Origin: Diorhabda sublineata
Taxonomy: Eukaryota; Arthropoda; Insecta; Coleoptera; Chrysomelidae
Assembly (NCBI RefSeq): GCF_026230105.1
Contig: NC_079482.1
Span: 10,726,001 to 10,790,000 of the forward strand
Reading direction: 5' to 3'
Length of the DNA stretch: 64,000 nt
The notes beneath the pieces are model-generated. The model worked only from the letters and a program-made list of their open reading frames with translations. It was not told the origin of the DNA and did no database searches. Each line of letters opens with the position of its first letter. Position 1 is the stretch's first letter. A program made the translations under genes and the position numbers. Below, in pieces: positions 12,265 to 25,500 of the stretch.

Positions 12265-14906
12265 TCAAAGTCTATCTTCCTAATTTGAAGTCGAATTTCA
12301 ACATTTCTCATATATTTGAGTGAGTTTGCATCTAACTTTGTCAGATATCATCGAATAACATCCATTGGAGCCCATTGAGGTCAACTGTCACTTTGTAATA
12401 ATTGAAAATTTTCAAAGTCTATCTTCCTAATTTGAAGTCGAATTTCAACATTTCTCATATATTTGAGTGAGTTTGCATCTAACTTTGTCAGATATCATCG
12501 AATAACATCCATTGAAGCCGATTGAGGTCAACTGTCAATTTGTGTTAATTGAAAATTTTCAAAGTCTATCTTCCTAATTTGGAGTCGAATTTCAACATTT
12601 CTCATATATTTGAGTGAGTTTGCATCTAACTTTGTCAGATATCATCGAATAACATCCATTGAAGCCGATTGAGGTCAACTGTCACTTTGTAATAATTGAA
12701 AATATTCAAAGTCTATCTTCCTAATTTGAAGTCGAATTTCAGCATTTCTCATATATTTGAGTGAGTTTGCATCTAACTTTGTCAGATATCATGAATTACA
12801 TCCATTGAAGCCCATTGAGGTCAACTGTCACTTTGTGTTAATTGAAAATTTTCAAAGTCTATCTTCCTAATTTGAAGTCGAATTTCAACATTTTTCATAT
12901 ATTTGAGTGAGATTGCATCTAACTTTGTCAGATATCGTCGAATAACATCCATTGGAGCCCATTGAGGTCAACTGTCACTTTGTGTTAATTGAAAATTTTC
13001 AAAGTCTATCTTCCTAATTTGAAGTCGAATTTCAACATTTCTCATATATTTGAGTGAGTTTGCATTTAACTTTGTCAGATATCATCGAATAACATCCATT
13101 GAAGCCCATTGAGGTCAACTGTCACTTTGTAATAATTGAGAATTTTCAAAGTCTATCTTCCTAATTTGAAGTCGAATTTCAGCATTTCTCATATATTTGA
13201 GTGAGTTTGCATCTAACTTTGTCAGATATCATGAATTACATCCATTGAAGCCCATTGAGGTCAACTGTCACTTTGTGTTAATTGAAAATTTTCAAAGTCT
13301 ATCTTCCTAATTTGAAGTCGAATTTCAACATTTTTCATATATTTGAGTGAGATTGCATCTAACTTTGTCAGATATCATCGAATAACATCCATTGAAGCCC
13401 ATTGAGGTCAACTGTCACTTTGTGTTAATTGAAAATTTTCAAAGTCTATCTTCCTAATTTGAAGTCGAATTTCAACATTTCTCATATATTTGAGTGAGTT
13501 TGCATTTAACTTTGTCAGATATCATCGAATAACATCCATTGAAGCCCATTGAGGTCAACTGTCACTTTGTAATAATTGAGAATTTTCAAAGTCTATCTTC
13601 CTAATTTGAAGTCGAATTTCAACATTTCTCATATATTTGAGTGAGTTTGCATCTAACTTTGTCAGATATCATCGAATAACATCCATTGGAGCCCATTGAG
13701 GTCAACTGTCACTTTGTAATAATTGAAAATTTTCAAAGTCTATCTTCCTAATTTGAAGTCGAATTTCAACATTTCTCATATATTTGAGTGAGTTTGCATC
13801 TAACTTTGTCAGATATCATCGAATAACATCCATTGAAGCCGATTGAGGTCAACTGTCAATTTGTGTTAATTGAAAATTTTCAAAGTCTATCTTCCTAATT
13901 TGGAGTCGAATTTCAACATTTCTCATATATTTGAGTGAGTTTGCATCTAACTTTGTCAGATATCATCGAATAACATCCATTGAAGCCGATTGAGGTCAAC
14001 TGTCACTTTGTAATAATTGAAAATATTCAAAGTCTATCTTCCTAATTTGAAGTCGAATTTCAGCATTTCTCATATATTTGAGTGAGTTTGCATCTAACTT
14101 TGTCAGATATCATGAATTACATCCATTGAAGCCCATTGAGGTCAACTGTCACTTTGTGTTAATTGAAAATTTTCAAAGTCTATCTTCCTAATTTGAAGTC
14201 GAATTTCAACATTTTTCATATATTTGAGTGAGATTGCATCTAACTTTGTCAGATATCGTCGAATAACATCCATTGGAGCCCATTGAGGTCAACTGTCACT
14301 TTGTGTTAATTGAAAATTTTCAAAGTCTATCTTCCTAATTTGAAGTCGAATTTCAACATTCCTCATATATTTGAGTGAGTTTGCATCTAACTTTGTCAGA
14401 TATCATCGAATAACATCCATTGAAGCCCATTGAGGTCAACTGTCACTTTGTAATAATTGAGAATTTTCAAAGTCTATCTTCCTAATTTGAAGTCGAATTT
14501 CAGCATTTCTCATATATTTGAGTGAGTTTGCATCTAACTTTGTCAGATATCATGAATTACATCCATTGAAGCCCATTGAGGTCAACTGTCACTTTGTGTT
14601 AATTGAAAATTTTCAAAGTCTATCTTCCTAATTTGAAGTCGAATTTCAACATTTTTCATATATTTGAGTGAGATTGCATCTAACTTTGTCAGATATCATC
14701 GAATAACATCCATTGAAGCCCATTGAGGTCAACTGTCACTTTGTGTTAATTGAAAATTTTCAAAGTCTATCTTCCTAATTTGAAGTCGAATTTCAACATT
14801 TCTCATATATTTGAGTGAGTTTGCATTTAACTTTGTCAGATATCATCGAATAACATCCATTGAAGCCCATTGAGGTCAACTGTCACTTTGTAATAATTGA
14901 GAATTT
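12265..14906 (+). repeat. 1,321-bp 9-mer HOR, two copies plus a partial third
   Basis: Copy 1 is about 12,265-13,585 and copy 2 about 13,586-14,906. ACTGTCAATTTG is at 12,531 and 13,852. The one-base-short ATGAATTAC is at 12,791 and 14,112, and again at 13,231 and 14,552; all offsets are 1,321. Nine monomers would be 1,323, and the unit holds two 146-bp monomers, which accounts for the missing two bases. A partial third copy follows to about 16,090, with ATGAATTAC at 15,139 and 15,578; its 439-bp internal spacing reflects an additional one-base loss in GAGAATTTCAAAG. Confidence 0.88.
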
Positions 14907-17339
14907 TCAAAGTCTATCTTCCTAATTTGAAGTCGAATTTCAACATTTCTCATATATTTGAGTGAGTTTGCATTTAACTTTGTCAGATATCATCGAATAA
15001 CATCCATTGAAGCCCATTGAGGTCAACTGTCACTTTGTGTTAATTGAAAATTTTCAAAGTCTATCTTCCTAATTTGAAGTCGAATTTCAACATTTCTCAT
15101 ATATTTGAGTGAGTTTGCATCTAACTTTGTCAGATATCATGAATTACATCCATTGAAGCCCATTGAGGTCAACTGTCACGTTGTGTTAATTGAAAATTTT
15201 CAAAGTCTATCTTCCTAATTTGAAGTCGAATTTCAACATTTTTCATATATTTGAGTGAGATTGCATCTAACTTTGTCAGATATCGTCGAATAACATCCAT
15301 TGGAGCCCATTGAGGTCAACTGTCACTTTGTGTTAATTGAAAATTTTCAAAGTCTATCTTCCTAATTTGAAGTCGAATTTCAACATTTCTCATATATTTG
15401 AGTGAGTTTGCATTTAACTTTGTCAGATATCATCGAATAACATCCATTGAAGCCCATTGAGGTCAACTGTCACTTTGTAATAATTGAGAATTTCAAAGTC
15501 TATCTTCCTAATTTGAAGTCGAATTTCAGCATTTCTCATATATTTGAGTGAGTTTGCATCTAACTTTGTCAGATATCATGAATTACATCATTGAAGCCCA
15601 TTGAGGTCAACTGTCACTTTGTGTTAATTGAAAATTTTCAAAGTCTATCTTCCTAATTTGAAGTCGAATTTCAACATTTTTCATATATTTGAGTGAGATT
15701 GCATCTAACTTTGTCAGATATCATCGAATAACATCCATTGAAGCCCATTGAGGTCAACTGTCACTTTGTGTTAATTGAAAATTTTCAAAGTCTATCTTCC
15801 TAATTTGAAGTCGAATTTCAACATTTCTCATATATTTGAGTGAGTTTGCATTTAACTTTGTCAGATATCATCGAATAACATCCATTGAAGCCCATTGAGG
15901 TCAACTGTCACTTTGTAATAATTGAGAATTTTCAAAGTCTATCTTCCTAATTTGAAGTCGAATTTCAACATTTCTCATATATTTGAGTGAGTTTGCATTT
16001 AACTTTGTCAGATATCATCGAATAACATCCATTGAAGCCCATTGAGGTCAACTGTCACTTTGTGTTAATTGAAAATTTTCAAAGTCTATCTTCCTAATTT
16101 GAAGGTCGAATTTCAACATGTCTTATATATTTGAGTGAGTCTGCATCTAACTTTGTCAGATATCATCGAATAACATCCATTGAAGCCCATTGAGGTCAAC
16201 TGTCACTTTGTGTTAATTGAAAGTTTTCAAAGTCTATCTTCCTAATCTGAAGTCGAATTTCAACATTTTTCATATATTTCAGTGAGATTGCATCTAACTT
16301 TGTCAGATATCATCGAATAACATCCATTGGAGCCCATTGAGGTCAACTGTCACTTTGTAATAATTGAAAATTTTCAAAGTCTATCCTCCTAATTTGAAGT
16401 CGAATTTCAACATTTCTTATATATTTGAGTGAGTTAGCATCTAACTTTGTCAGATATCATCGAATAACATCCATTGAAGCCCATTGAGGTCAACTGTCAC
16501 TTTGTGTTAATTGAAAATTTTCAAAGTCTATCTTCCTAATTTGAAGTCGAATTTCAACATTTTTCATATATTTGAGTGAGATTGCATCTAACTTTGTCGG
16601 ATATCATCGAATAACTTCCATTGGAGCCCATTGAGGTCAACTGTCACTTTGTAATAATTGAGAATTTTCAAAGTCTATCTTCCTAATTTGAAGTCGAATT
16701 TCAACATGTCTTATATATTTGAGTGAGTCTGCATCTAACTTTGTCAGATATCATCGAATAACATCCATTGAAGCCCATTGAGGTCAACTGTCACTTTGTG
16801 TTAATTGAAAATTTTCAAAGTCTATCTTCCTAATCTGAAGTCGAATTTCAACATTTTTCATATATTTCAGTGAGATTGCATCTAACTTTGTCAGATATCA
16901 TCGAATAACATCCATTGGAGCCCATTGAGGTCAACTGTCACTTTGTAATAATTGAAAATTTTCAAAGTCTATCTTCCTAATTTGAAGTCGAATTTCAACA
17001 TTTCTCATATATTTGAGTGAGTTTGCATCTAACTTTGTCAGATATCATCGAATAACATCCATTGAAGCCCATTGAGGTCAACTGTCACTTTGTGTTAATT
17101 GAAAATTTTCAAAGTCTATCTTCCTAATTTGAAGTCGAATTTCAACATTTCTCATATATTTGAGTGAGTTTGCATCTAACTTTGTCAGATATCATCGAAT
17201 AACATCCATTGAAGCCCATTGAGGTCAACTGTCACTTTGTAATAATTGAGAATTTTCAAAGTCTATCTTCCTAATTTGAAGTCGAATTTCAACATGTCTT
17301 ATATATTTGAGTGAGTCTGCATCTAACTTTGTCAGATAT

Positions 17340-18480
17340 CATCGAATAACATCCATTGAAGCCCATTGAGGTCAACTGTCATTTTGTGTTAATTGAAAAT
17401 TTTCAAAGTCTATCTTCCTAATCTGAAGTCGAATTTCAACATTTTTCATATATTTCAGTGAGATTGCATCTAACTTTGTCAGATATCATCGAATAACATC
17501 CATTGAAGCCGATTGAGGTCAACTGTCAATTTGTGTTAATTGAAAATTTTCAAAGTCTATCTTCCTAATTTGGAGTCGAATTTCAACATTTCTCATATAT
17601 TTGAGTGAGTTTGCATCTAACTTTGTCAGATATCATCGAATAACATCTATTGAAGCCGATTGAGGTCAACTGTCACTTTGTAATAATTGAAAATATTCAA
17701 AGTCTATCTTCCTAATTTGAAGTCGAATTTCAACATTTCTCATATATTTGAGCGAGTTTGCATCTAACTTTGTCAGATATCATCGAATAACATCCATTGA
17801 AGCCCATTGAGGTCAACTGTCACTTTGTGTTAATTGAAAATTTTCAAAGTCTATCTTCCTAATTTGAAGTCGAATTTCAACATTTTTCATATATTTGAGT
17901 GAGATTGCATCTAACTTTGTCAGATATCATCGAATAACATCCATTGGAGCCCATTGAGGTCAACTGTCACTTTGTAATAATTGAAAATTTTCAAAGTCTA
18001 TCTTCCTAATTTGAAGTCGAATTTCAACATTTCTCATATATTTGAGTGAGTTTGCATCTAACTTTGTCAGATATCATCGAATAACATCCATTGAAGCCCA
18101 TTGAGGTCAACTGTCACTTTGTGTTAATTGAAAATTTTCAAAGTCTATCTTCCTAATTTGAAGTCGAATTTCAACATTTCTCATATATTTGAGTGAGTTT
18201 GCATCTAACTTTGTCAGATATCATCGAATAACATCCATTGAAGCCCATTGAGGTCATCTGTCACTTTGTAATAATTGAAAATATTCAAATCTATCTTCCT
18301 AATTTGAAGTCGAATTTCAACATTTCTCATATATTTGAGCGAGTTTGCATCTAACTTTGTCAGATATCATCGAATAACATCCATTGAAGCCCATTGAGGT
18401 CAACTGTCACTTTGTGTTAATTGAAAAATTTCAGTCTATCTTCCTAATTTGAAGTCGAATTTCAACATTTTTCATATATT
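17340..18480 (+). repeat. 1.14-kb block of a 1,614-bp 11-mer HOR, first copy
   Basis: Repeats at about 18,954-20,094, an offset of 1,614 bp. Eleven monomers would be 1,617; the unit contains TATTCAAATCTATC (one base short) and GAAAAATTTCAGTC (two bases short), which accounts for the difference. Other shared markers are CTGTCATTTTGTG (17,381 and 18,995), CTGTCAATTTG (17,522 and 19,136) and ATCTATTGAAGCCG. The unmatched interval 18,481-18,953 holds a segment related to about 16,330-16,560 through TCTATCCTCC (16,381 and 18,730, 2,349 bp apart). Confidence 0.86.
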
Positions 18481-18953
18481 TCAGTGAGATTGCATCTAAC
18501 TTTGTCAGATATCATCGAATAACATCCATTGGAGCCCATTGAGGTCAACTGTCACTTTGTAATAATTGAAAATTTTCAAAGTCTATCTTCCTAATCTGAA
18601 GTCGAATTTCAACATTTTTCATATATTTCAGTGAGATTGCATCTAACTTTGTCAGATATCATCGAATAACATCCATTGGAGCCCATTGAGGTCAACTGTC
18701 ACTTTGTAATAATTGAAAATTTTCAAAGTCTATCCTCCTAATTTGAAGTCGAATTTCAACATTTCTTATATATTTGAGTGAGTTAGCATCTAACTTTGTC
18801 AGATATCATCGAATAACATCCATTGAAGCCCATTGAGGTCAACTGTCACTTTGTGTTAATTGAAAATTTTCAAAGTCTATCTTCCTAATTTGAAGTCGAA
18901 TTTCAACATTTTTCATATATTTGAGTGAGATTGCATCTAACTTTGTCAGATAT

Positions 18954-20094
18954 CATCGAATAACATCCATTGAAGCCCATTGAGGTCAACTGTCATTTTG
19001 TGTTAATTGAAAATTTTCAAAGTCTATCTTCCTAATCTGAAGTCGAATTTCAACATTTTTCATATATTTCAGTGAGATTGCATCTAACTTTGTCAGATAT
19101 CATCGAATAACATCCATTGAAGCCGATTGAGGTCAACTGTCAATTTGTGTTAATTGAAAATTTTCAAAGTCTATCTTCCTAATTTGGAGTCGAATTTCAA
19201 CATTTCTCATATATTTGAGTGAGTTTGCATCTAACTTTGTCAGATATCATCGAATAACATCTATTGAAGCCGATTGAGGTCAACTGTCACTTTGTAATAA
19301 TTGAAAATATTCAAAGTCTATCTTCCTAATTTGAAGTCGAATTTCAACATTTCTCATATATTTGAGCGAGTTTGCATCTAACTTTGTCAGATATCATCGA
19401 ATAACATCCATTGAAGCCCATTGAGGTCAACTGTCACTTTGTGTTAATTGAAAATTTTCAAAGTCTATCTTCCTAATTTGAAGTCGAATTTCAACATTTT
19501 TCATATATTTGAGTGAGATTGCATCTAACTTTGTCAGATATCATCGAATAACATCCATTGGAGCCCATTGAGGTCAACTGTCACTTTGTAATAATTGAAA
19601 ATTTTCAAAGTCTATCTTCCTAATTTGAAGTCGAATTTCAACATTTCTCATATATTTGAGTGAGTTTGCATCTAACTTTGTCAGATATCATCGAATAACA
19701 TCCATTGAAGCCCATTGAGGTCAACTGTCACTTTGTGTTAATTGAAAATTTTCAAAGTCTATCTTCCTAATTTGAAGTCGAATTTCAACATTTCTCATAT
19801 ATTTGAGTGAGTTTGCATCTAACTTTGTCAGATATCATCGAATAACATCCATTGAAGCCCATTGAGGTCATCTGTCACTTTGTAATAATTGAAAATATTC
19901 AAATCTATCTTCCTAATTTGAAGTCGAATTTCAACATTTCTCATATATTTGAGCGAGTTTGCATCTAACTTTGTCAGATATCATCGAATAACATCCATTG
20001 AAGCCCATTGAGGTCAACTGTCACTTTGTGTTAATTGAAAAATTTCAGTCTATCTTCCTAATTTGAAGTCGAATTTCAACATTTTTCATATATT
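18954..20094 (+). repeat. 1.14-kb block, second copy of 17,340-18,480
   Basis: Carries CTGTCATTTTGTG, CTGTCAATTTG, ATCTATTGAAGCCG, TATTCAAATC and GAAAAATTTCAGTC in the same order at a constant 1,614-bp offset. The match ends where copy 1 reads ATATTTCAGTGAG and this copy reads ATATTTGAAAGAG (about 20,088). Confidence 0.86.
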
Positions 20095-20334
20095 TGAAAG
20101 AGATTGCATCTAACTTTGTCAGATATCATCGAATAACATCCATTGGAGCCCATTGAGGTCAACTGTCACTTTGTAATAATTGAAAATTTTCAAAGTCTAT
20201 CTTCCTAATTTGAAGTCGAATTTCAACATTCCTTATATATTTGAGTGAGTTTGCATCTAACTTTGTCAGATATCATCGAATAACATCCATTGAAGCCGAT
20301 TGAGGTCAACTGTCACTTTGTGTTAATTGAAAAT

Positions 20335-22804
20335 TTTCAAAGTCTATCTTCCTAATTTGATGTCGAATTTCAACATTTCTCATATATTTGAGTGAGTTTG
20401 CATCTAACTTTGTCAGATATCATCGAATAACATCCATTGAAGCCGATTGAGGTCAACTGTCACTTTGTAATAATTGAAAATATTCAAAGTCTATCTTCCT
20501 AATTTGAAGTCGAATTTCAACATTTCTCATATATTTGAGCGAGTTTGCATCTAACTTTGTCAGATATCATCGAATAACATCCATTGAAGCACATTGAGGT
20601 CAACTGTCACTTTGTGTTAATTGAAAATTTTCAAAGTCTATCTTCCTAATTTGAAGTCGAATTTCAACATTTTTCATATATTTGAGTGAGATTGCATCTA
20701 ACTTTGTCAGATATCATCGAATAACATCCATTGAAGCCCATTGAGGTCATCTGTCACTTTGTAATAATTGAAAATATTCAAAGTCTATCTTCCTAATTTG
20801 AAGTCGAATTTCAACATTTCTCATATATTTGAGCGAGTTTCCATCTAACTTTGTCAGATATCATCGAATAACATCCATTGAAGCCCACTGAGGTCAACTG
20901 TCACTTTGTGTTAATTGAAAATTTTCAGTCTATCTTCCTAATTTGAAGTCGAATTTCAACATTTCTCATATATTTGAGTGAGATTGCATCTAACCTTGTC
21001 AGATATCATCGAATAACATCCATTGGAGCCCATTGAGGTCAACTGTCACTTTGTAATAATTGAAAATATTCAAAGTCTATCTTCCTAATTTGAAGTCGAA
21101 TTTCAACATTTCTCATATATTTGAGCGAGTTTGCATCTAACTTTGTCAGATATCATCGAATAACATCCATTGAAGCTCATTGAGGTCAACTGTCACTTTG
21201 TAATAATTGAAAATATTCAAAGTCTATCTTCCTAATTTGAAGTCGAATTTCAACATTTCTCATATATTTGAGCGAGTTTGCATCTAATTTTGTGAGATAT
21301 CATCGAATAACATCCATTGGAGCCCATTGAGGTCAACTGTCACTTTGTAATAATTGAAAATATTCAAAGTCTATCTTCCTAATTTTAAGTCGAATTTCAA
21401 CATTTCTCATATATTTGAGCGAGTTTGCATCTAACTTTGTCAGATATCATCGAATAACATCCATTGAAGCCCATAGAGGTCAACTGTCACTTTGTAATAA
21501 TTGAAAATTTTCAAAGTCCATCTTCCTAATTTGAAGTCGAATTTCAACATTTCTCATATATTTGAGTGAGTTTGCATCTAACTTTGTCAGATATCATCGA
21601 ATAACATCCATTGAAGCCCATTGAGGTCAACTGTCACTTTGTGTTAATTGAAAATTTTCAAAGTCTATCTTCCTAGTTTGAAGTCGAATTTCAACATTTC
21701 TCATATATTTGAGTGAGTTTGCATCTAACTTTGTCAGATATCATCGAATAACATCCATTGAAGCCCATTGAGGTCATCTGTCACTTTGTAATAATTGAAA
21801 ATATTCAAAGTCTATCTTCCTAATTTGATGTCGAATTTCAACATTTCTCATATATTTGAGTGAGTTTGCATCTAACTTTGTCAGATATCATCGAATAACA
21901 TCCATTGAAGCCGATTGAGGTCAACTGTCACTTTGTAATAATTGAAAATATTCAAAGTCTATCTTCCTAATTTGAAGTCGAATTTCAACATTTCTCATAT
22001 ATTTGAGCGAGTTTGCATCTAACTTTGTCAGATATCATCGAATAACATCCATTGAAGCACATTGAGGTCAACTGTCACTTTGTGTTAATTGAAAATTTTC
22101 AAAGTCTATCTTCCTAATTTGAAGTCGAATTTCAACATTTTTCATATATTTGAGTGAGATTGCATCTAACTTTGTCAGATATCATCGAATAACATCCATT
22201 GAAGCCCATTGAGGTCATCTGTCACTTTGTAATAATTGAAAATATTCAAAGTCTATCTTCCTAATTTGAAGTCGAATTTCAACATTTCTCATATATTTGA
22301 GCGAGTTTCCATCTAACTTTGTCAGATATCATCGAATAACATCCATTGAAGCTCATTGAGGTCAACTGTCACTTTGTAACAATTGAAAATATTCAAAGTC
22401 TATCTTCCTAATTTGGAGTCGAATTTCAACATTTCTCATATATTTGAGCGAGTTTGCATCTAATTTTGTGAGATATCATCGAATAACATCCATTGGAGCC
22501 CATTGAGGTCAACTGTCACTTTGTAATAATTGAAAATATTCAAAGTCTATCTTCCTAATTTTAAGTCGAATTTCAACATTTCTCATATATTTGAGCGAGT
22601 TTGCATCTAACTTTGTCAGATATCATCGAATAACATCCATTGAAGCCCATAGAGGTCAACTGTCACTTTGTAATAATTGAAAATTTTCAAAGTCCATCTT
22701 CCTAATTTGAAGTCGAATTTCAACATTTCTCATATATTTGAGTGAGTTTGCATCTAACTTTGTCAGATATCATCGAATAACATCCATTGAAGCCCATTGA
22801 GGTC
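20335..22804 (+). repeat. 1,468-bp 10-mer HOR with a two-monomer deletion in copy 2
   Basis: Copy 1 is about 20,335-21,628 and copy 2 about 21,803-22,804. The first part has a 1,468-bp offset: TGATGTCG (20,361 and 21,829) and GAAGCACATTG (20,589 and 22,057). The later part has a 1,176-bp offset: CATCTAATTTTGTGAG (21,281 and 22,457). The 292-bp difference equals one 147-bp and one 145-bp monomer, so copy 2 has lost an internal pair of monomers, in register. The lost segment includes the TTTTCAGTC monomer at about 20,930. Confidence 0.86.
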
Positions 22805-24009
22805 ATCTGTCACTTTGTAATAATTGAAAATATTCAAAGTCTATCTTCCTAATTTGAAGTCGAATTTCAACATTTCTCATATATTTGAGTGAGTTTGCAT
22901 CTAACTTTGTCAGATATCATCGAATAACATCCATTGAAGCCCATTGAGGTCAACTGTCACTTTGTGTTAATTGAAAATTTTCAGTCTATCTTCCTAATTT
23001 GAAGTCGAATTTCAACATTTCTCATATATTTGAGTGAGATTGCATCTAACCTTGTCAGATATCATCGAATAACATCCATTGAAGCCCATTGAGGTCAACT
23101 GTCACTTTGTGTTAATTGAAAATTTTCAGTCTATCTTCCTAATTTGAAGTCGAATTTCAACATTTCTCATATATTTGAGTGAGATTGCATCTAACTTTGT
23201 CAGATATCATCGAATAACATCCATTGAAGCCCATTGAGGTCAACTGTCACTTTGTAATAATTGAAAATATTCAAAGTCTATCTTCCTAATTTGAAGTCGA
23301 ATTCCAACATTTTTCATATATTTGAGTGAGATTGCATCTAACTTTGTTAGATATCATCGAATAACATCCATTGGAGCCCATTGAGGTCAATTGTCACTTT
23401 GTAATAATTGAAAATATTCAAAGTCTATCTTCCTAATTTGAAGTCGAATTTCAACATTTTTCATATATTTGAGTGAGATTGCATCTAACTTTGTCAGATA
23501 TCATCGAATAACATCCATTGGAGCCCATTGAGGTCAGCTGTCACTTTGTAATAATTGAGAATTTTCAAAGTCTATCTTCCTAATTTGAAGTAGAATTTCA
23601 ACATTTCTCATATATTTGAGTGTGTTTGCATCTAACTTTGTCAAATATCATCGAAAAACATCCATTGAAGCCCATTGATGTCAACTGTCACTTTGTAATA
23701 ATTGAAAATATTCAAAGTCTATCTTCCTAATTTGAAGTCGAATTTCAACATTTCTCATATATTTGAGTGAGATTGCATCTAACTTTGTCAGATATCATCG
23801 AATAACATCCATTGGAGCCCATTGAGGTCAACTGTCACTTTGTAATAATTGAAAATTTTCAAAGTCTATCTTCCTAATTTGAAGTCGAATTTCATCATGT
23901 CTTATATATTTGAGTGAGTCTGCATCTAACTTTGTCAGATATCATCGAATAACATCCATTGAAGCCCATTGAGGTCAACTGTCACTTTGTGTTAATTGAA
24001 AATTTTCAA

Positions 24010-25500
24010 AGTCTATCTTCCTAATTTGAAGTCGAATTTCAACATTTTTCATATATTTGAGTGAGATTGCATCTAACTTTGTCAGATATCATCGAATAAC
24101 ATCCATTGGAGCCCATTGAGGTCAACTGTCACTTTGTAATAATTGAAAATATTCAAAGTCTATCTTCCTAATTTGAAGTCGAATTTCAACATTTCTCATA
24201 TATTTGAGCGAGTTTGCATCTAACTTTGTCAGATATCAACGAATAACATCCATTGAAGCCCATTGAGGTCAACTGTCACTTTGTGTTAATTGAAAATTTT
24301 CAGTCTATCTTCCTAATTTGAAGTCGAATTTCAACATTTCTCATATATTTGAGTGAGATTGCATCTAACTTTGTCAGATATCATCGAATAACATCCATTG
24401 GAGTCCATTGAGGTCAACTGTCACTTTGTAATAATTGAAAATTTTCAGTCTATCTTCCTAATTTGAAGTCGAATTTCAACATTTCTCATATATTTTAGTG
24501 AGATTGCATCTAACTTTGTCAGATATCATCGAATAACATCCATTGGAGTCCATTGAGGTCAACTGTCACTTTGTAATAATTGAAAATTTTCAAAGTCTAT
24601 CTTCCTAATTTGGAGTCGAATTTCAACATTTCTCATATATTTGAGCGAGTTTGCATCTAACTTTGTCAGATATCATCGAATAACATCCATTGAAGCCCAT
24701 TGAGGTCAACTGTCACTTTGTGTTAATTGAAAATTTTCAGTCTATCTTCCTAATTTGAAGTCGAATTTCAACATTTTTCATATATTTGAGTGAGATTGCA
24801 TCTAACTTTGTCAGATATCATCGAATAACATCCATTGGAGCCCATTGAGGTCAACTGTCACTTTGTAATAATTGAAAATATTCAAAGTCTATCTTCCTAA
24901 TTTGAAGTCGAATTTCAACATTTCTCATATATTTGAGCGAGTTTGCATCTAACTTTGTCAGATATCAACGAATAACATCCATTGAAGCCCATTGAGGTCA
25001 ACTGTCACTTTGTGTTAATTGAAAATTTTCAGTCTATCTTCCTAATTTGAAGTCGAATTTCAACATTTCTCATATATTTGAGTGAGATTGCATCTAACTT
25101 TGTCAGATATCATCGAATAACATCCATTGGAGTCCATTGAGGTCAACTGTCACTTTGTAATAATTGAAAATTTTCAGTCTATCTTCCTAATTTGAAGTCG
25201 AATTTCAACATTTCTCATATATTTGAGTGAGATTGCATCTAACTTTGTCAGATATCATCGAATAACATCCATTGGAGTCCATTGAGGTCAACTGTCACTT
25301 TGTAATAATTGAAAATTTTCAAAGTCTATCTTCCTAATTTGGAGTCGAATTTCAACATTTCTCATATATTTGAGCGAGTTTGCATCTAACTTTGTCAGAT
25401 ATCATCGAATAACATCCATTGAAGCCCATTGAGGTCAACTGTCACTTTGTGTTAATTGAAAATTTTCAGTCTATCTTCCTAATTTGAAGTCGAATTTCAA
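24010..25500 (+). repeat. 729-bp pentamer HOR, two copies
   Basis: The marker ATCAACGAATAAC is at 24,235 and 24,964, 729 bp apart. Five monomers would be 735; three of the five in the unit are the 145-bp TTTTCAGTC type, giving 729. GGAGTCCATTGAGG and TTGGAGTCG repeat at the same offset. One difference is TATTTTAGTGAG (about 24,493) against TATTTGAGTGAG in the second copy. The second copy lies inside the first copy of the 3,805-bp duplication. Confidence 0.85.
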
